The translations under genes were made by a program, and so were the position numbers. Below, piece by piece: positions 35,295 to 42,959 of a stretch of 64,000 nucleotides of DNA. The stretch is from assembly GCA_947632195.1 (NCBI GenBank), contig CANROE010000001.1:1-64000 (forward strand). The letters run 5' to 3'. Below the pieces are notes generated by a model that did not search any database, was not told the origin of the DNA, and worked only from the letters and a program-made list of their open reading frames with translations. Positions within the stretch are counted from its first letter, which is position 1, and each line of letters opens with the position of its first letter. The stretch is from an uncultured Clostridia bacterium (GTDB lineage: Bacteria > Bacillota > Clostridia > Christensenellales > Borkfalkiaceae).

Positions 35295-35459
35295 GCGTCA
35301 TGCTGAGCCGTAATACAGGAACATCGTCCGCAAAAGAAAGTCCGCGAAGGCATCTTGGCACGTTTAGGTTTGGCTTTGAACATGCCTCAACGTAGCAAGA
35401 TTCCCTCGGAGAATTGCCATGTCGAACTTCGTGATTGCCGTTACGGCTCGGAATGACGC
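35295..35459. repeat. 165-bp MITE-like element, copy 3
   Basis: Begins GCGTCATGCTGAGCCGTAAT and ends CGGCTCGGAATGACGC. Internal GAAGGCATCTTGG and AAGATTCCCTCGG match copy 2. It occupies the spacer between the convergent DUF4190 and XRE genes. Confidence 0.7.
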
Positions 35460-35518
35460 GAAACCGTGCTGTTATGAGTACGTCACCCTGCCCTCTCCTC
35501 AGGGGGCTCCGTACGCCT

Positions 35519-35842
35519 TCACCTTCTCGATGACAAATATTCGGCATAATTCAAAAGTTCCCGTCTGAGCGGTTCGGAGAGGGCGTCGTACACGGCGAGA
35601 AGTTTCCGTTCCTCTTCTGTCAGTTGTCCGTCGATCCGTACCACGCCGAAGTCGTCCTCCCGCCCGAGCAAATAATCGGCAGAACAGGCAAAACAATCTG
35701 CAAGCGCGCAGATAAACCCCGCTGTCGGTTCGCTCAATCCCTTCTCCCAATAGTCCACCGATTTTTGGCTGCAACCGATCTTTCCCGCAAGCGCACGTTG
35801 GCTCATATCATTTTCCAACCGCAAATTTTTGATCCGATTCAT
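35519..35842 (-). CDS. XRE-family transcriptional regulator
   Basis: The 107-residue protein is a helix-turn-helix of the Cro/CI type (residues 3-58, MSQRALAGKIGCSQKSVDYWEKG) with a short helical tail. GAGG precedes ATG 35842. It is transcribed away from the PH-domain gene, and inverted TGAGAAAAATA sequences lie in the shared upstream region, so it probably represses itself and that gene. Confidence 0.87.
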   Translation of the reverse strand: MNRIKNLRLENDMSQRALAGKIGCSQKSVDYWEKGLSEPTAGFICALADCFACSADYLLGREDDFGVVRIDGQLTEEERKLLAVYDALSEPLRRELLNYAEYLSSRR

Positions 35843-35860
35843 ACTTCCTCGTAATAACTA

Positions 35861-35952
35861 TTTTTCTCAAATTGTAAAAATATTACTCAAATTTACTTGA
35901 CAGAGAAATAAAATAATCATATAATAGTGGTTGACTGAGAAAAATATTTCTC
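35861..35952. promoter_or_regulatory. Paired candidate operators of the XRE regulator
   Basis: TGAGAAAAATA occurs at 35936-35946 and inverted at 35861-35871; the first is part of a perfect palindrome GAGAAA-aata-TTTCTC (35937-35952). They bracket the promoter at 35897-35925. Confidence 0.5.
35897..35925 (+). promoter_or_regulatory. Vegetative promoter of the PH-domain gene
   Basis: TTGACA (35897-35902), 17-base spacer, TATAAT (35920-35925), both consensus. The palindrome at 35937-35952 lies just after the start of transcription. Confidence 0.8.
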
Positions 35953-35970
35953 GTTACGGAGGATAAAAAA

Positions 35971-36834
35971 ATGAGTATGTACATCGAAAACAACTTAGGC
36001 AAAGACGAAACGATCGTAATCAAAGCAAAGAAAAGTTGGCTTTATTTACTTATGCCGGCAATTTGGCTCGTCCTTATTTTTGTACTCGCAATCGTAGCTC
36101 AGGTATACATTTCCAAGTATACATCTCACGAGGGACTATATGTGGAAATTTCTACCGCAGAGTCAATGTCTGACTTCGACTTAGCATTTTCGAGTAGCAC
36201 GATGAAAGAACTTGCTATTTCACAATATAATGAGAACCATCCCGCAGACCCCGTTACGGATTGGGATGAGCTACGCGAAATAAGAAAAGAAGAATACCGA
36301 CAGCAATATCGTGATATGTGGGCAAAAGAAGGGGAAATACTTTTCGACAGAAAATTCGGAGACAAAGCCGAGGCAGAACTTGCGGGCATGGGTTTCTTTC
36401 AAGAACTATTGATAAATGCAGGTACTTATGTCAATATCGTACTATGGGTATTGTTCTTCCTGATTGGCGTCCTGCCTTTTATTCACCGGCTGCTCCTGTG
36501 GCTTTCTATCAATCTTGCGCTTACAAATAAGCGAGTTGTTGGTAAAGTTGGCATTCTGAGAGTCAATTCGATCGATTTCCATCTTGATAAGATCGACCAT
36601 GTTCAGATCAAAGCGAGCATATTGGGCAATCTGTTCCACTATTACACCTTGCGCATTCTCAGTGTCGGCGGTGCGGGGTTTGACAACAACAGAAGGAGAA
36701 ACGACAAAGATACTTTCGTCGGGATCTCCAACGCGCAGGAATTCAAAGATATGGCGACCCGCGCGATTGAAGTTCATGCGGAAGAAGCGCGCAAGGCGCA
36801 GGCGGCAGAGATCGCCCGTGCAATGGGAAAGTAA
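35971..36834 (+). CDS. Bacterial PH-domain (bPH2/DUF304) membrane protein
   Basis: The 287-residue protein has an N-terminal membrane helix (about 24-46), an extracytoplasmic loop (about 50-150), a second membrane pair (about 155-180) and the bPH2 domain LALTNKRVVGKVGILRVNSIDFHLDKIDHVQI (about 182-265), ending in an Ala-rich helix. The first 700 bases are visibly richer in A+T than the neighbours, in keeping with acquisition. GGAGG precedes ATG 35971. Role unknown; regulated with or by the divergent XRE gene. Confidence 0.8.
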   Translation: MSMYIENNLGKDETIVIKAKKSWLYLLMPAIWLVLIFVLAIVAQVYISKYTSHEGLYVEISTAESMSDFDLAFSSSTMKELAISQYNENHPADPVTDWDELREIRKEEYRQQYRDMWAKEGEILFDRKFGDKAEAELAGMGFFQELLINAGTYVNIVLWVLFFLIGVLPFIHRLLLWLSINLALTNKRVVGKVGILRVNSIDFHLDKIDHVQIKASILGNLFHYYTLRILSVGGAGFDNNRRRNDKDTFVGISNAQEFKDMATRAIEVHAEEARKAQAAEIARAMGK

Positions 36835-36875
36835 GTTAAAAAACTAAGCAAACAGAAAACCAAACCGTCTAATAA

Positions 36876-36922
36876 AAACAAAAAGTTCGCACATACTTTC
36901 GGTATGGGCGAACTTTTTGTTT
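36876..36922 (+). terminator. Strong terminator overlapping the next gene's start
   Basis: AAACAAAAAGTTCGC (36876-36890) pairs with 36908-36922 and CATAC (36892-36896) with GTATG (36902-36906). The ATG of the DUF2953-like gene (36904) lies in the 3' arm. Confidence 0.75.
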
Positions 36923-37494
36923 ATTCCGCATTTCTCGGAACGTTACTGTTCTTCTTTCCGGTATTCGTCTACCTCGATACCTATGTCGACGTGCGGGAAA
37001 ATAAATGTTGGTTCGCACTCAGCCTGTTTAAGTTTTTTAAGGTATTCGGCGGGTATCTGCAAGTTAAACAGGAGGGGCTCGTCTTTCACATCACCGAAAA
37101 AAAGGCAGTCATCCTTCCCTACAAGCAGATGGCGCCCATGCGGAAGAAATTCGAGGTCACAAAGGGATTCCAGCTCTACCGTTTCCACCAGATCGTGGAG
37201 ACGGGCGGGGAAGGGGAGCCGACGGGCGTCTTGATCGGGGCGCTCCTCATGACGCTCGGCGGACAGATCTTCTCCGTATTGCACACCCTGCACCCTTTTC
37301 TCTCCCTCAAAAACGGGGTCCTGCTCACCGAAACGCCCAACTTAAAACTTACCTTTCAGGCAGTCACCGTGTTCAACGGGCTCATTCTCTCGATCGCGAT
37401 CGGGAAAAAATTATTGGAGGCATTCTTAAATTGGATCAGAAAAAAAAGATTGACAGCATCATGGAAAAAACGGCGCAGCAACTCATTAGCCTGA
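36904..37494 (+). CDS. DUF2953-like membrane protein
   Basis: The 196-residue protein has an N-terminal membrane helix (about 6-25), a basic middle and a second hydrophobic segment (about 100-125 and 150-165). Position before gerW and a dacF homologue matches DUF2953 proteins of spore formers. The only available start, ATG 36904, is inside a terminator hairpin and lacks a ribosome site, so the 5' end may have been replaced by the neighbouring insertion. It overlaps gerW by 64 bases. Confidence 0.6.
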   Translation: MGELFVYSAFLGTLLFFFPVFVYLDTYVDVRENKCWFALSLFKFFKVFGGYLQVKQEGLVFHITEKKAVILPYKQMAPMRKKFEVTKGFQLYRFHQIVETGGEGEPTGVLIGALLMTLGGQIFSVLHTLHPFLSLKNGVLLTETPNLKLTFQAVTVFNGLILSIAIGKKLLEAFLNWIRKKRLTASWKKRRSNSLA

Positions 37495-37814
37495 TCGACG
37501 TCAATACCGTCATCGGCAAGCCCCTGTTCTCGGCGAGCGGCGCGCAGATCATTCCCTTCACCAAAGTGACGATGGGCTACCTTTCGGGGGGCGGCGAATA
37601 CGGCGAGGTGAAGGCGATCAAAGAGGACGAGTGCTTTCCCTTTGCGGGCGGCGCGGGCACCGTCATCAATTTGAAACCTGCGGGATTCCTCGTGGACGAC
37701 GGCACCCATTGCCGCCTCATCAAGGTCACAGACGATCCCTTGGACGGCGTCATCGAAAAGGCGGGGGAGCTCCTCGGCAATCTCTCGAAGAAAATCACCG
37801 AAAGCGATGAGTAA
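37431..37814 (+). CDS. gerW: Spore protein YtfJ/GerW
   Basis: The 127-residue protein matches the GerW (YtfJ) family: VIGKPLFSASGAQIIPFTKVTMGYLSGGGEYG and FAGGAGTVINLKPAGFLV. In B. subtilis it is needed for germination through the SleB pathway. TTG 37431 with GGAGG ten bases before is chosen; ATG 37461 is an alternative. It overlaps the carboxypeptidase by eight bases. Confidence 0.9.
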   Translation: MDQKKKIDSIMEKTAQQLISLIDVNTVIGKPLFSASGAQIIPFTKVTMGYLSGGGEYGEVKAIKEDECFPFAGGAGTVINLKPAGFLVDDGTHCRLIKVTDDPLDGVIEKAGELLGNLSKKITESDE

Positions 37815-38814
37815 ACGGGTTTTGCGCGTACTTTTGGCGGGTTTTTTGGCCTTCCTTCTCGCCCTCTGTGTAAGTCCTGTGGAAAAAAGCGGGGCAAGCG
37901 CCGCCACGCCGAGCGAGGCGGAGTGCGTGATCGAAGTCTCTTCCCGCCGCTTTCTGCACGAAAAAAACGCCCGCGACTGCCTGCCCATGGCGAGCACCAC
38001 CAAGATCATGACCGCGATCCTCATCCTCGACGACTGCGACCTCAACGCGGAGATCGAAATTCCCAAGGAGGCGGAAGGCGTGGAGGGGTCGAGCGTCTAT
38101 TTGAAGGCGGGGGAGGTGTACACGGCGGAGGACCTGCTCTACGGACTTATGCTGCGCTCGGGCAACGACTGCGCCGTGGCGCTTGCGCTCTTCCACAGCG
38201 GGAGCGTGGAGGCGTTCGCCCGAAAAATGAACGAAAAGGCGGCGCTGCTCGGCGCCGAGGACACTTTTTTTGCCAATCCGCACGGGCTGCCCGCAAAGGG
38301 GCACCATACCACCGCGCGGGACCTTTCTATCATCGCCGCTTACGCAATGGAGAACCCGACTTTTGAAAAAATCGTTTCTACGAAGTACTATGTCAGACAT
38401 AATTGGCAGAATAAGAACAAAATGTTGTGGAAATTCGAGGGTGCGTGCGGCGTAAAGACGGGATTTACGGTCGAGGCGGGGCGATGTCTTGTGACGAGCG
38501 CCGAGCGTGACGGCATGAAACTTGTCTCCGTCGTACTCAATTCCCCGCAGATGTACGAGCGCACGGCGGAACTGTTGGAGGGCGCGTTCGGAACATACCG
38601 CATGGAGTGCCTGTTCGACTGCTCGGAGAATATCGAGGGACTCTCTGCAAAGCGGAGTTTTTGCTATCCGCTCGCCGAGGGAGAGCGCGAACGCGTCTCT
38701 ATCCGCGTAGATCGGTGCGAGCCATTGCCCGAGACAAAGGGAGATTTTGCGGGGACCATGCAAATCTTCCTTGAAAACAGCTTGATTTTTTCCCAAAATT
38801 TGTATATCATGTAA
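37807..38814 (+). CDS. D-alanyl-D-alanine carboxypeptidase (S11)
   Basis: The 335-residue exported enzyme has a signal peptide (about 1-33), SxxK at Ser63-Thr-Thr-Lys66, SGN (near 117-119) and KTGFT (near 218). It is the second such enzyme in the window and belongs to the gerW group, so a spore cortex role is likely. A palindrome copy (38386-38404) lies inside and is read in a different frame from other intragenic copies (YYVRHN). Confidence 0.9.
   Translation: MSKRVLRVLLAGFLAFLLALCVSPVEKSGASAATPSEAECVIEVSSRRFLHEKNARDCLPMASTTKIMTAILILDDCDLNAEIEIPKEAEGVEGSSVYLKAGEVYTAEDLLYGLMLRSGNDCAVALALFHSGSVEAFARKMNEKAALLGAEDTFFANPHGLPAKGHHTTARDLSIIAAYAMENPTFEKIVSTKYYVRHNWQNKNKMLWKFEGACGVKTGFTVEAGRCLVTSAERDGMKLVSVVLNSPQMYERTAELLEGAFGTYRMECLFDCSENIEGLSAKRSFCYPLAEGERERVSIRVDRCEPLPETKGDFAGTMQIFLENSLIFSQNLYIM
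38386..38404. repeat. Dispersed palindrome, copy in the carboxypeptidase gene
   Basis: TACTATGTC-A-GACATAATT; 8 of 9 arm positions pair through the outer bases. Read TAC-TAT-GTC-AGA-CAT-AAT. Confidence 0.7.
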
Positions 38815-38832
38815 TTACCGTGAGGTACTTAC

Positions 38833-39537
38833 ATGAGGATCAATAAATTTTTGGCGGAGCAGGGCGTTGCCTCCCGCCGGGGAGCGGATGAGCTCATCGC
38901 CGCAGGGCGGGTGACCGTCAACGGCAAAACGGCAAAAGCAGGGGACGACGTTTCGCCCTCCGATGTTGTCGCGCTCGACGGCAACACGCTTTCCCACAAA
39001 GTCAAATTTGAATACTATATTTTGAATAAACCCAAGGGATATGTCTGCACCGTCAAGGACGACAAGGGCAGAAAGACCGTCCTTGACCTGCTTCCCGCAG
39101 GCGCGGGGCGGGTATTCCCCGTGGGGCGGCTCGACTATGCCTCGGAGGGGCTCCTGATTTTGACGAACGACGGCGACCTTGCTTACCGTTTGACCGCGCC
39201 GCAGAGCGAAATTCCGAAAACCTACCTCGTGCGGGTGGAGGGGACGGTGCCGCAGACTGCGCTCAACCGCCTGCGCACGGGCGTAGAACTCGAAAAAGGG
39301 GTGGTGACGGGCAAGTGCAAGGTGACCGTCATCGAAACGGACAAGGCGTTCACAAAGCTCCACGTCACGCTGACCGAGGGCAAAAACCGCGAAATCAGGC
39401 GCATGTTCGAGGCGGTCGGGAGCCATGTGGACTTTCTCAAACGCATCAAGATAGGGGAGCTGACCTTGACGGGGCTCGATCGCGGCGCCTGCCGCAAGCT
39501 CACGCAGGAAGAAGTCTTTTACCTGCAAAATTTATAA
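38833..39537 (+). CDS. rluB: Ribosomal large subunit pseudouridine synthase (RluB/RsuA family)
   Basis: The 234-residue enzyme has an N-terminal S4 domain (1-60) and the catalytic-Asp motif GRLDYASEGLLILTNDG (near residues 97-113). It isomerises uridine in rRNA. Family members B, E, F and RsuA are hard to separate; RluB is the usual clostridial call. GAGG precedes ATG 38833. Confidence 0.88.
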   Translation: MRINKFLAEQGVASRRGADELIAAGRVTVNGKTAKAGDDVSPSDVVALDGNTLSHKVKFEYYILNKPKGYVCTVKDDKGRKTVLDLLPAGAGRVFPVGRLDYASEGLLILTNDGDLAYRLTAPQSEIPKTYLVRVEGTVPQTALNRLRTGVELEKGVVTGKCKVTVIETDKAFTKLHVTLTEGKNREIRRMFEAVGSHVDFLKRIKIGELTLTGLDRGACRKLTQEEVFYLQNL

Positions 39538-39553
39538 AATGGGAATAAATTAT

Positions 39554-39594
39554 GAAAGCGCGGCCGCAGGCAAGTTGCCTGCGGCCGCGCTTTC
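39554..39594. terminator. Strong bidirectional terminator
   Basis: Perfect stem with arm core AAAGCGCGGCCGCAGGCAA lies between convergent rluB and lexA. Confidence 0.8.
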
Positions 39595-39614
39595 AAACGT
39601 TTCTACTCAACGTC

Positions 39615-40220
39615 TCAAAAACTTCTCAAAAGTCCGACGACTTTGCCCAAAATTTGGACGCCGCTCGCCTCGTCGAGCACAAAATCTTGAAGTTTTGAAT
39701 TCTCGGGGTGAAGAACGATCTTTCCGTCGCGGCGGAAGAACCGCTTGACGGTCGCGCCTTCGTCAACACCGTCGTTGAAAAGCGCCACAACGATGTCGCC
39801 GTTCTCGGCCGTGTCCTGCTTTTTGACGACCACCTTGTCGCCGTCGAAGATCCCCGCCTCGATCATGCTTTCACCGCTCACACGGAGGAGAAAGAGATCG
39901 TCGCCCTTGAACTCCGCAGCGGGCAGGGCATACATATCCTCAAAGTTCTCCTGCGCCAAAATGGGCTGACCGGCGGTAACGGTACCGATCAGGGGCGCGC
40001 GCACGGTAGAGGGGCTGCGTACCGAGACCGCACGCTTTTTATTGTCCGCCTTGTTGAGATGTCCCTGCTCGCGCAGGCGGTTGACGTAGCTGTACGCCGT
40101 CGCCGTAGATTTAATGCCCAAATCGCGGCACATATCCCGCACCGTGGGGGGGAACCCGTTTTCATCACAGTAGCGGTCGATGTAACGGACCACTTCTTCA
40201 AGCTTCTTTTGATTGATCAT
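39615..40220 (-). CDS. lexA: SOS repressor LexA
   Basis: The 201-residue repressor has an N-terminal winged helix (about 1-65), the self-cleavage site Ala83-Gly84, and the Ser118 (SGESM) and Lys159 (TVKRF) dyad. It represses DNA damage genes until RecA-stimulated self-cleavage. GGAGGTG precedes ATG 40220. A near-consensus SOS box overlaps its own -35 box, indicating autorepression. Confidence 0.95.
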   Translation of the reverse strand: MINQKKLEEVVRYIDRYCDENGFPPTVRDMCRDLGIKSTATAYSYVNRLREQGHLNKADNKKRAVSVRSPSTVRAPLIGTVTAGQPILAQENFEDMYALPAAEFKGDDLFLLRVSGESMIEAGIFDGDKVVVKKQDTAENGDIVVALFNDGVDEGATVKRFFRRDGKIVLHPENSKLQDFVLDEASGVQILGKVVGLLRSF

Positions 40221-40237
40221 TTTTCACCTCCGAGGAC

Positions 40238-40277
40238 ATTATAACACAAAGAAAAAAATATTGCAAACAAACGTTCT
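40238..40277 (-). promoter_or_regulatory. lexA promoter with SOS box
   Basis: On the minus strand TTGCAA (40266-40261), 17-base spacer, TATAAT (40243-40238). AGAACGTTTGTTTG (40277-40264) fits the Gram-positive box CGAACRNRYGTTYG at 12 of 14 positions. Confidence 0.6.
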
Positions 40278-40308
40278 ATGTTTTTGAAAAATTTTTTGAT
40301 TTTTTTTC

Positions 40309-40337
40309 TTGTTTTTTGGGGGCGAATGCACTATAAT
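40309..40337 (+). promoter_or_regulatory. Promoter of the Cys-rich peptide gene
   Basis: TTGTTT (40309-40314), 17-base spacer, TATAAT (40332-40337). About 32 bases from the SOS box. Confidence 0.6.
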
Positions 40338-40356
40338 AAAGAGAGAGGGGAACGCT

Positions 40357-40542
40357 ATGGAAACGAAGATGTGCGTCTTGGACGAAACTAAGGAGTGCGA
40401 CGGCTGTTTGGAGTGCGAGGTGTGCGACCTCGACCCCAACAAGATTTGCGACAACTGCGGCAAGTGTCTTGACATCAAAGAATTTGCCACGATCAAAATC
40501 GACAAAATCTACACCGATCCCGAGGAATACCACGAGAAATAG
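40357..40542 (+). CDS. Small cysteine-rich protein divergent from lexA
   Basis: The 61-residue acidic protein has eight cysteines, seven of them within residues 14-38 in CxxCxxC-like spacing (ECDGCLECEVCDLDPNKICD). Metal or iron-sulfur binding is likely. Similar small proteins beside lexA occur in Clostridia; no function is known to me. GAGAGGGG precedes ATG 40357. Confidence 0.75.
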   Translation: METKMCVLDETKECDGCLECEVCDLDPNKICDNCGKCLDIKEFATIKIDKIYTDPEEYHEK

Positions 40543-40544
40543 TG

Positions 40545-40563
40545 TACTATGTCAGACATAGCA
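40545..40563. repeat. Dispersed palindrome between convergent genes
   Basis: TACTATGTC-A-GACATAGCA fills the whole 22-base gap between the stops of the Cys-rich gene (40542) and hflX (40565). Confidence 0.75.
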
Positions 40564-40564
40564 A

Positions 40565-41797
40565 CTAAATCTTGCGGAATTCACGGAACTGTTGCGCATA
40601 AATCGCGGGAATGACGGCAACGATCTCCGTGCCGTCGTCGGTATATTTTACCGACTGTTCGTAACAGAGCGGACGGAGAGCGGAGAATTTTCCCTCCATG
40701 ATGTAGGGAACAAACAGGGTCGCGTGCACAAAATTTTCTTCCAATTCCATAAATATACGTTTTTTGAGGGTATCGAGCCCTCTTTTTTCTTTGGCGGAAA
40801 TGAACACGGCGTCGTGCGGGGCGTCGCTGTCCCGAGACTCTTCAAGATCACACTTATTCATGACAATGAGGTAGGGAGAGGAAAAGTTCATGCCGCGCAG
40901 AGTGTCCAGCGTCGTTGAAAGCTGCGTCTGAAAATCTCCCGTCGCGTCGCAGACGATGAGCGCAAGATCGCAGTGCACGGCGCTTTCGAGGGTCGATTTG
41001 AACGCCTCGATGAGGTTATGCGGCAAATTTTGCAGAAATCCCACGGTGTCGACGAGCAAAAAAGGGACTCCGTCGATCTCGAACGAGCGCGCCGTCGGGT
41101 CGAGCGTCGCAAAAAGGGCGTCCTTCGTCAGCACGTCCGCTCCCGTCAGCGCGTTCATCAGAGTGGACTTCCCCGTGTTCGTGTAGCCGACAAGCGCGAC
41201 CGTAAGCACTTTTTCCTTCTTTCTGCGCTCCACCTGAAAGGCGCGGCGGCGCTCGGTATCCTTTAATTTTTGTTCCAGGGTGTGGATCCGCGCGCGGATA
41301 TGACGGCGGTCGGTTTCAAGCTGCGTTTCCCCCGGGCCGCGCGTTCCGATGCCGCCTCCGAGTCGGGAGAGCGCCTCGCCCTTGCCTTTGAGGCGGGGAT
41401 AGAGATATTTGAGCTGCGCGAGCTCTACCTGCAATTTTCCCTCGCCGCTCTCGGCACGCAGCGCGAAAATATCGAGAATGAGGGTGGTGCGGTCGATGAC
41501 CTTTTTCCCGCCGAGCGCCTTGGAGATGTTCAAAGTTTGGGAAGGGGAGAGCTCACCGTTGAAGAGCACCGTAAGTTCCAGCCCTTCAAGCCGCTCTCTG
41601 AGTTCTTCCAGCTTGCCTTCGCCGATGTAAGTGGCAGGGTTGACTTCGCGCACGTTTTGGTAGATGGTGCCCGCGTACTCCGCGCCCGCGCTCTCAATGA
41701 GCGCCACCGCCTCGTCGTGCAAAATTTTATAATTGTCTCCCTCAATCGGTTGGATAATATACACGATCTCGGGCTTTTTTGCCTGATTATTCGTCAT
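40565..41797 (-). CDS. hflX: Ribosome-associated GTPase HflX
   Basis: The 410-residue GTPase splits stalled ribosomes. The N-terminal nucleotide-binding subdomain, the glycine-rich linker RLGGGIGTRGPGETQLETDRR and G motifs GYTNTGKST, DTVGF and NKCD are intact. Its 5' end overlaps the recombinase gene by 11 bases, so they share a transcript. Confidence 0.95.
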   Translation of the reverse strand: MTNNQAKKPEIVYIIQPIEGDNYKILHDEAVALIESAGAEYAGTIYQNVREVNPATYIGEGKLEELRERLEGLELTVLFNGELSPSQTLNISKALGGKKVIDRTTLILDIFALRAESGEGKLQVELAQLKYLYPRLKGKGEALSRLGGGIGTRGPGETQLETDRRHIRARIHTLEQKLKDTERRRAFQVERRKKEKVLTVALVGYTNTGKSTLMNALTGADVLTKDALFATLDPTARSFEIDGVPFLLVDTVGFLQNLPHNLIEAFKSTLESAVHCDLALIVCDATGDFQTQLSTTLDTLRGMNFSSPYLIVMNKCDLEESRDSDAPHDAVFISAKEKRGLDTLKKRIFMELEENFVHATLFVPYIMEGKFSALRPLCYEQSVKYTDDGTEIVAVIPAIYAQQFREFRKI

Positions 41798-42845
41798 TTT
41801 CGTCCTTTTTGTGCAATTTTACGGCGTTTGCGACCGAGCGGCGGTGGTCCTCTGTGATCGCCGCATAATGTTTCCGCGTCGTATTCACGTCCTTGTGCCC
41901 GAGCACATCAGCCACAATGTAGATGTCGCCCGTCTCGCGGTAGAGGCTGGTGCCGTAGGTGGAGCGCAGCTTGTGCGGCGTGATTTTTTTGAGAGGGGAG
42001 ACGATCTTCGCGTACTTTTTGACGAGATTTTCGACCGCGCGCACGGTGATCCGCTTGTACTGCATGGAGAGAAAGAGGGCATGCTCGTCCTGCGGGATCC
42101 GCTTATCCTCCTGTTTTTGGGCGATATAGGCAGCAAGCGCGTCTCCGACCTCCTCCGAAAAGTACAAAATTGCCTGGTTTCCGCCTTTTCGGGTGACCAA
42201 AAAGGAGTTGTCCGTAAAATTTATGCTTTCATTGTTGAGCCCGACGAGCTCGGAGATACGGATCCCCGTACCCAAAAAGAGGGTCAGAATGGCAATATCG
42301 CGGATCTTCGTCTTTTCGTGATAGCCGTCGGCATGAGAGGGGAGGCCGCTCCCGTCCTCGGCGACGTCCAAAATTGCGGAAACTTCGTCCTCCGCAAGTC
42401 GAATGATCTCTTTTTCGTGCGTTTTTGGCGTGGGGACCTTGGAGGGGTTGTTGACTTCAATGAGCCCCTTGTTAAAAAAGTACTTGAAGAGGGAGCGCAC
42501 GGTGGAGAGCTTGCGTGCCTTGGCGTGCTCGTCGCAGGAGAGCCGCCGCTCGCCGTAAGTATAATTGGAGAGATAACTCAAAAAGTTCTCCATGTCGAGA
42601 TCGGTAACTTGCTCAACATCTTCAAGGGTAAAATCGCGCACCGCCTTGCCGCGAAATTTTTTCTTTGAGAGGAAATCAAAAAAGATGCGCAGATCGTAAC
42701 AATAGTTGAGCCGCGTGAGCGTGCCCGTGCGGCTCTCGACGCCGCGCAGAAAATCTTCGCAGAAGGCGGGCAGGGTTTCAAGCAGCCGGTCGATACGGTC
42801 GAGATTGCGGAGATTGCGTTCCTGGTAATAGTTGTCCGATTTCAT
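41787..42845 (-). CDS. XerS-like tyrosine recombinase
   Basis: The 352-residue recombinase has an N-terminal SAM-like core-binding domain (about 20-130) and a catalytic domain with Arg (GTGIRISELVGL), Lys (TRKGG), His-x-x-Arg (TPHKLRSTYG), His (LGHKDVNTT) and Tyr (KHYA), all present. Length and the pattern ALFLSMQYKRITVRAVENLVKKY resemble XerS (about 356 residues), the single chromosome-dimer recombinase of streptococci, more than XerC/XerD. ATG 42845 is at the predicted transcription start with no ribosome site. A dif-like inverted repeat lies 117-148 bases upstream. An ordinary XerC role is the alternative. Confidence 0.82.
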   Translation of the reverse strand: MKSDNYYQERNLRNLDRIDRLLETLPAFCEDFLRGVESRTGTLTRLNYCYDLRIFFDFLSKKKFRGKAVRDFTLEDVEQVTDLDMENFLSYLSNYTYGERRLSCDEHAKARKLSTVRSLFKYFFNKGLIEVNNPSKVPTPKTHEKEIIRLAEDEVSAILDVAEDGSGLPSHADGYHEKTKIRDIAILTLFLGTGIRISELVGLNNESINFTDNSFLVTRKGGNQAILYFSEEVGDALAAYIAQKQEDKRIPQDEHALFLSMQYKRITVRAVENLVKKYAKIVSPLKKITPHKLRSTYGTSLYRETGDIYIVADVLGHKDVNTTRKHYAAITEDHRRSVANAVKLHKKDENDE

Positions 42846-42851
42846 GTTTTC

Positions 42852-42881
42852 ATTATAGCACACTCGGGGGAGAGATGTCAA
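42852..42881 (-). promoter_or_regulatory. Promoter giving a leaderless recombinase transcript
   Basis: On the minus strand consensus TTGACA (42881-42876), 18-base spacer, consensus TATAAT (42857-42852). Seven bases past the -10 is the A of ATG 42845. Confidence 0.75.
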
Positions 42882-42895
42882 TTTTACGAATAGTT
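42882..42895. repeat. Single recombinase half-site-like sequence
   Basis: TTTTACGAATAGTT directly abuts the -35 box of the recombinase gene and matches both arms of the inverted repeat at 42960-42993. Confidence 0.6.
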
Positions 42896-42959
42896 AATGA
42901 GAAAATTTATGCGCCCGCCCCTACGGGGGAGAGGAAAATCGCAACCGACAGACATCATA

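Noticed and set aside
36421-36450. Another palindrome copy (GTACTTATGTCAAT) in the PH-domain gene
   Set aside because: Only one half resembles the repeat; there is no complementary arm at the right spacing.
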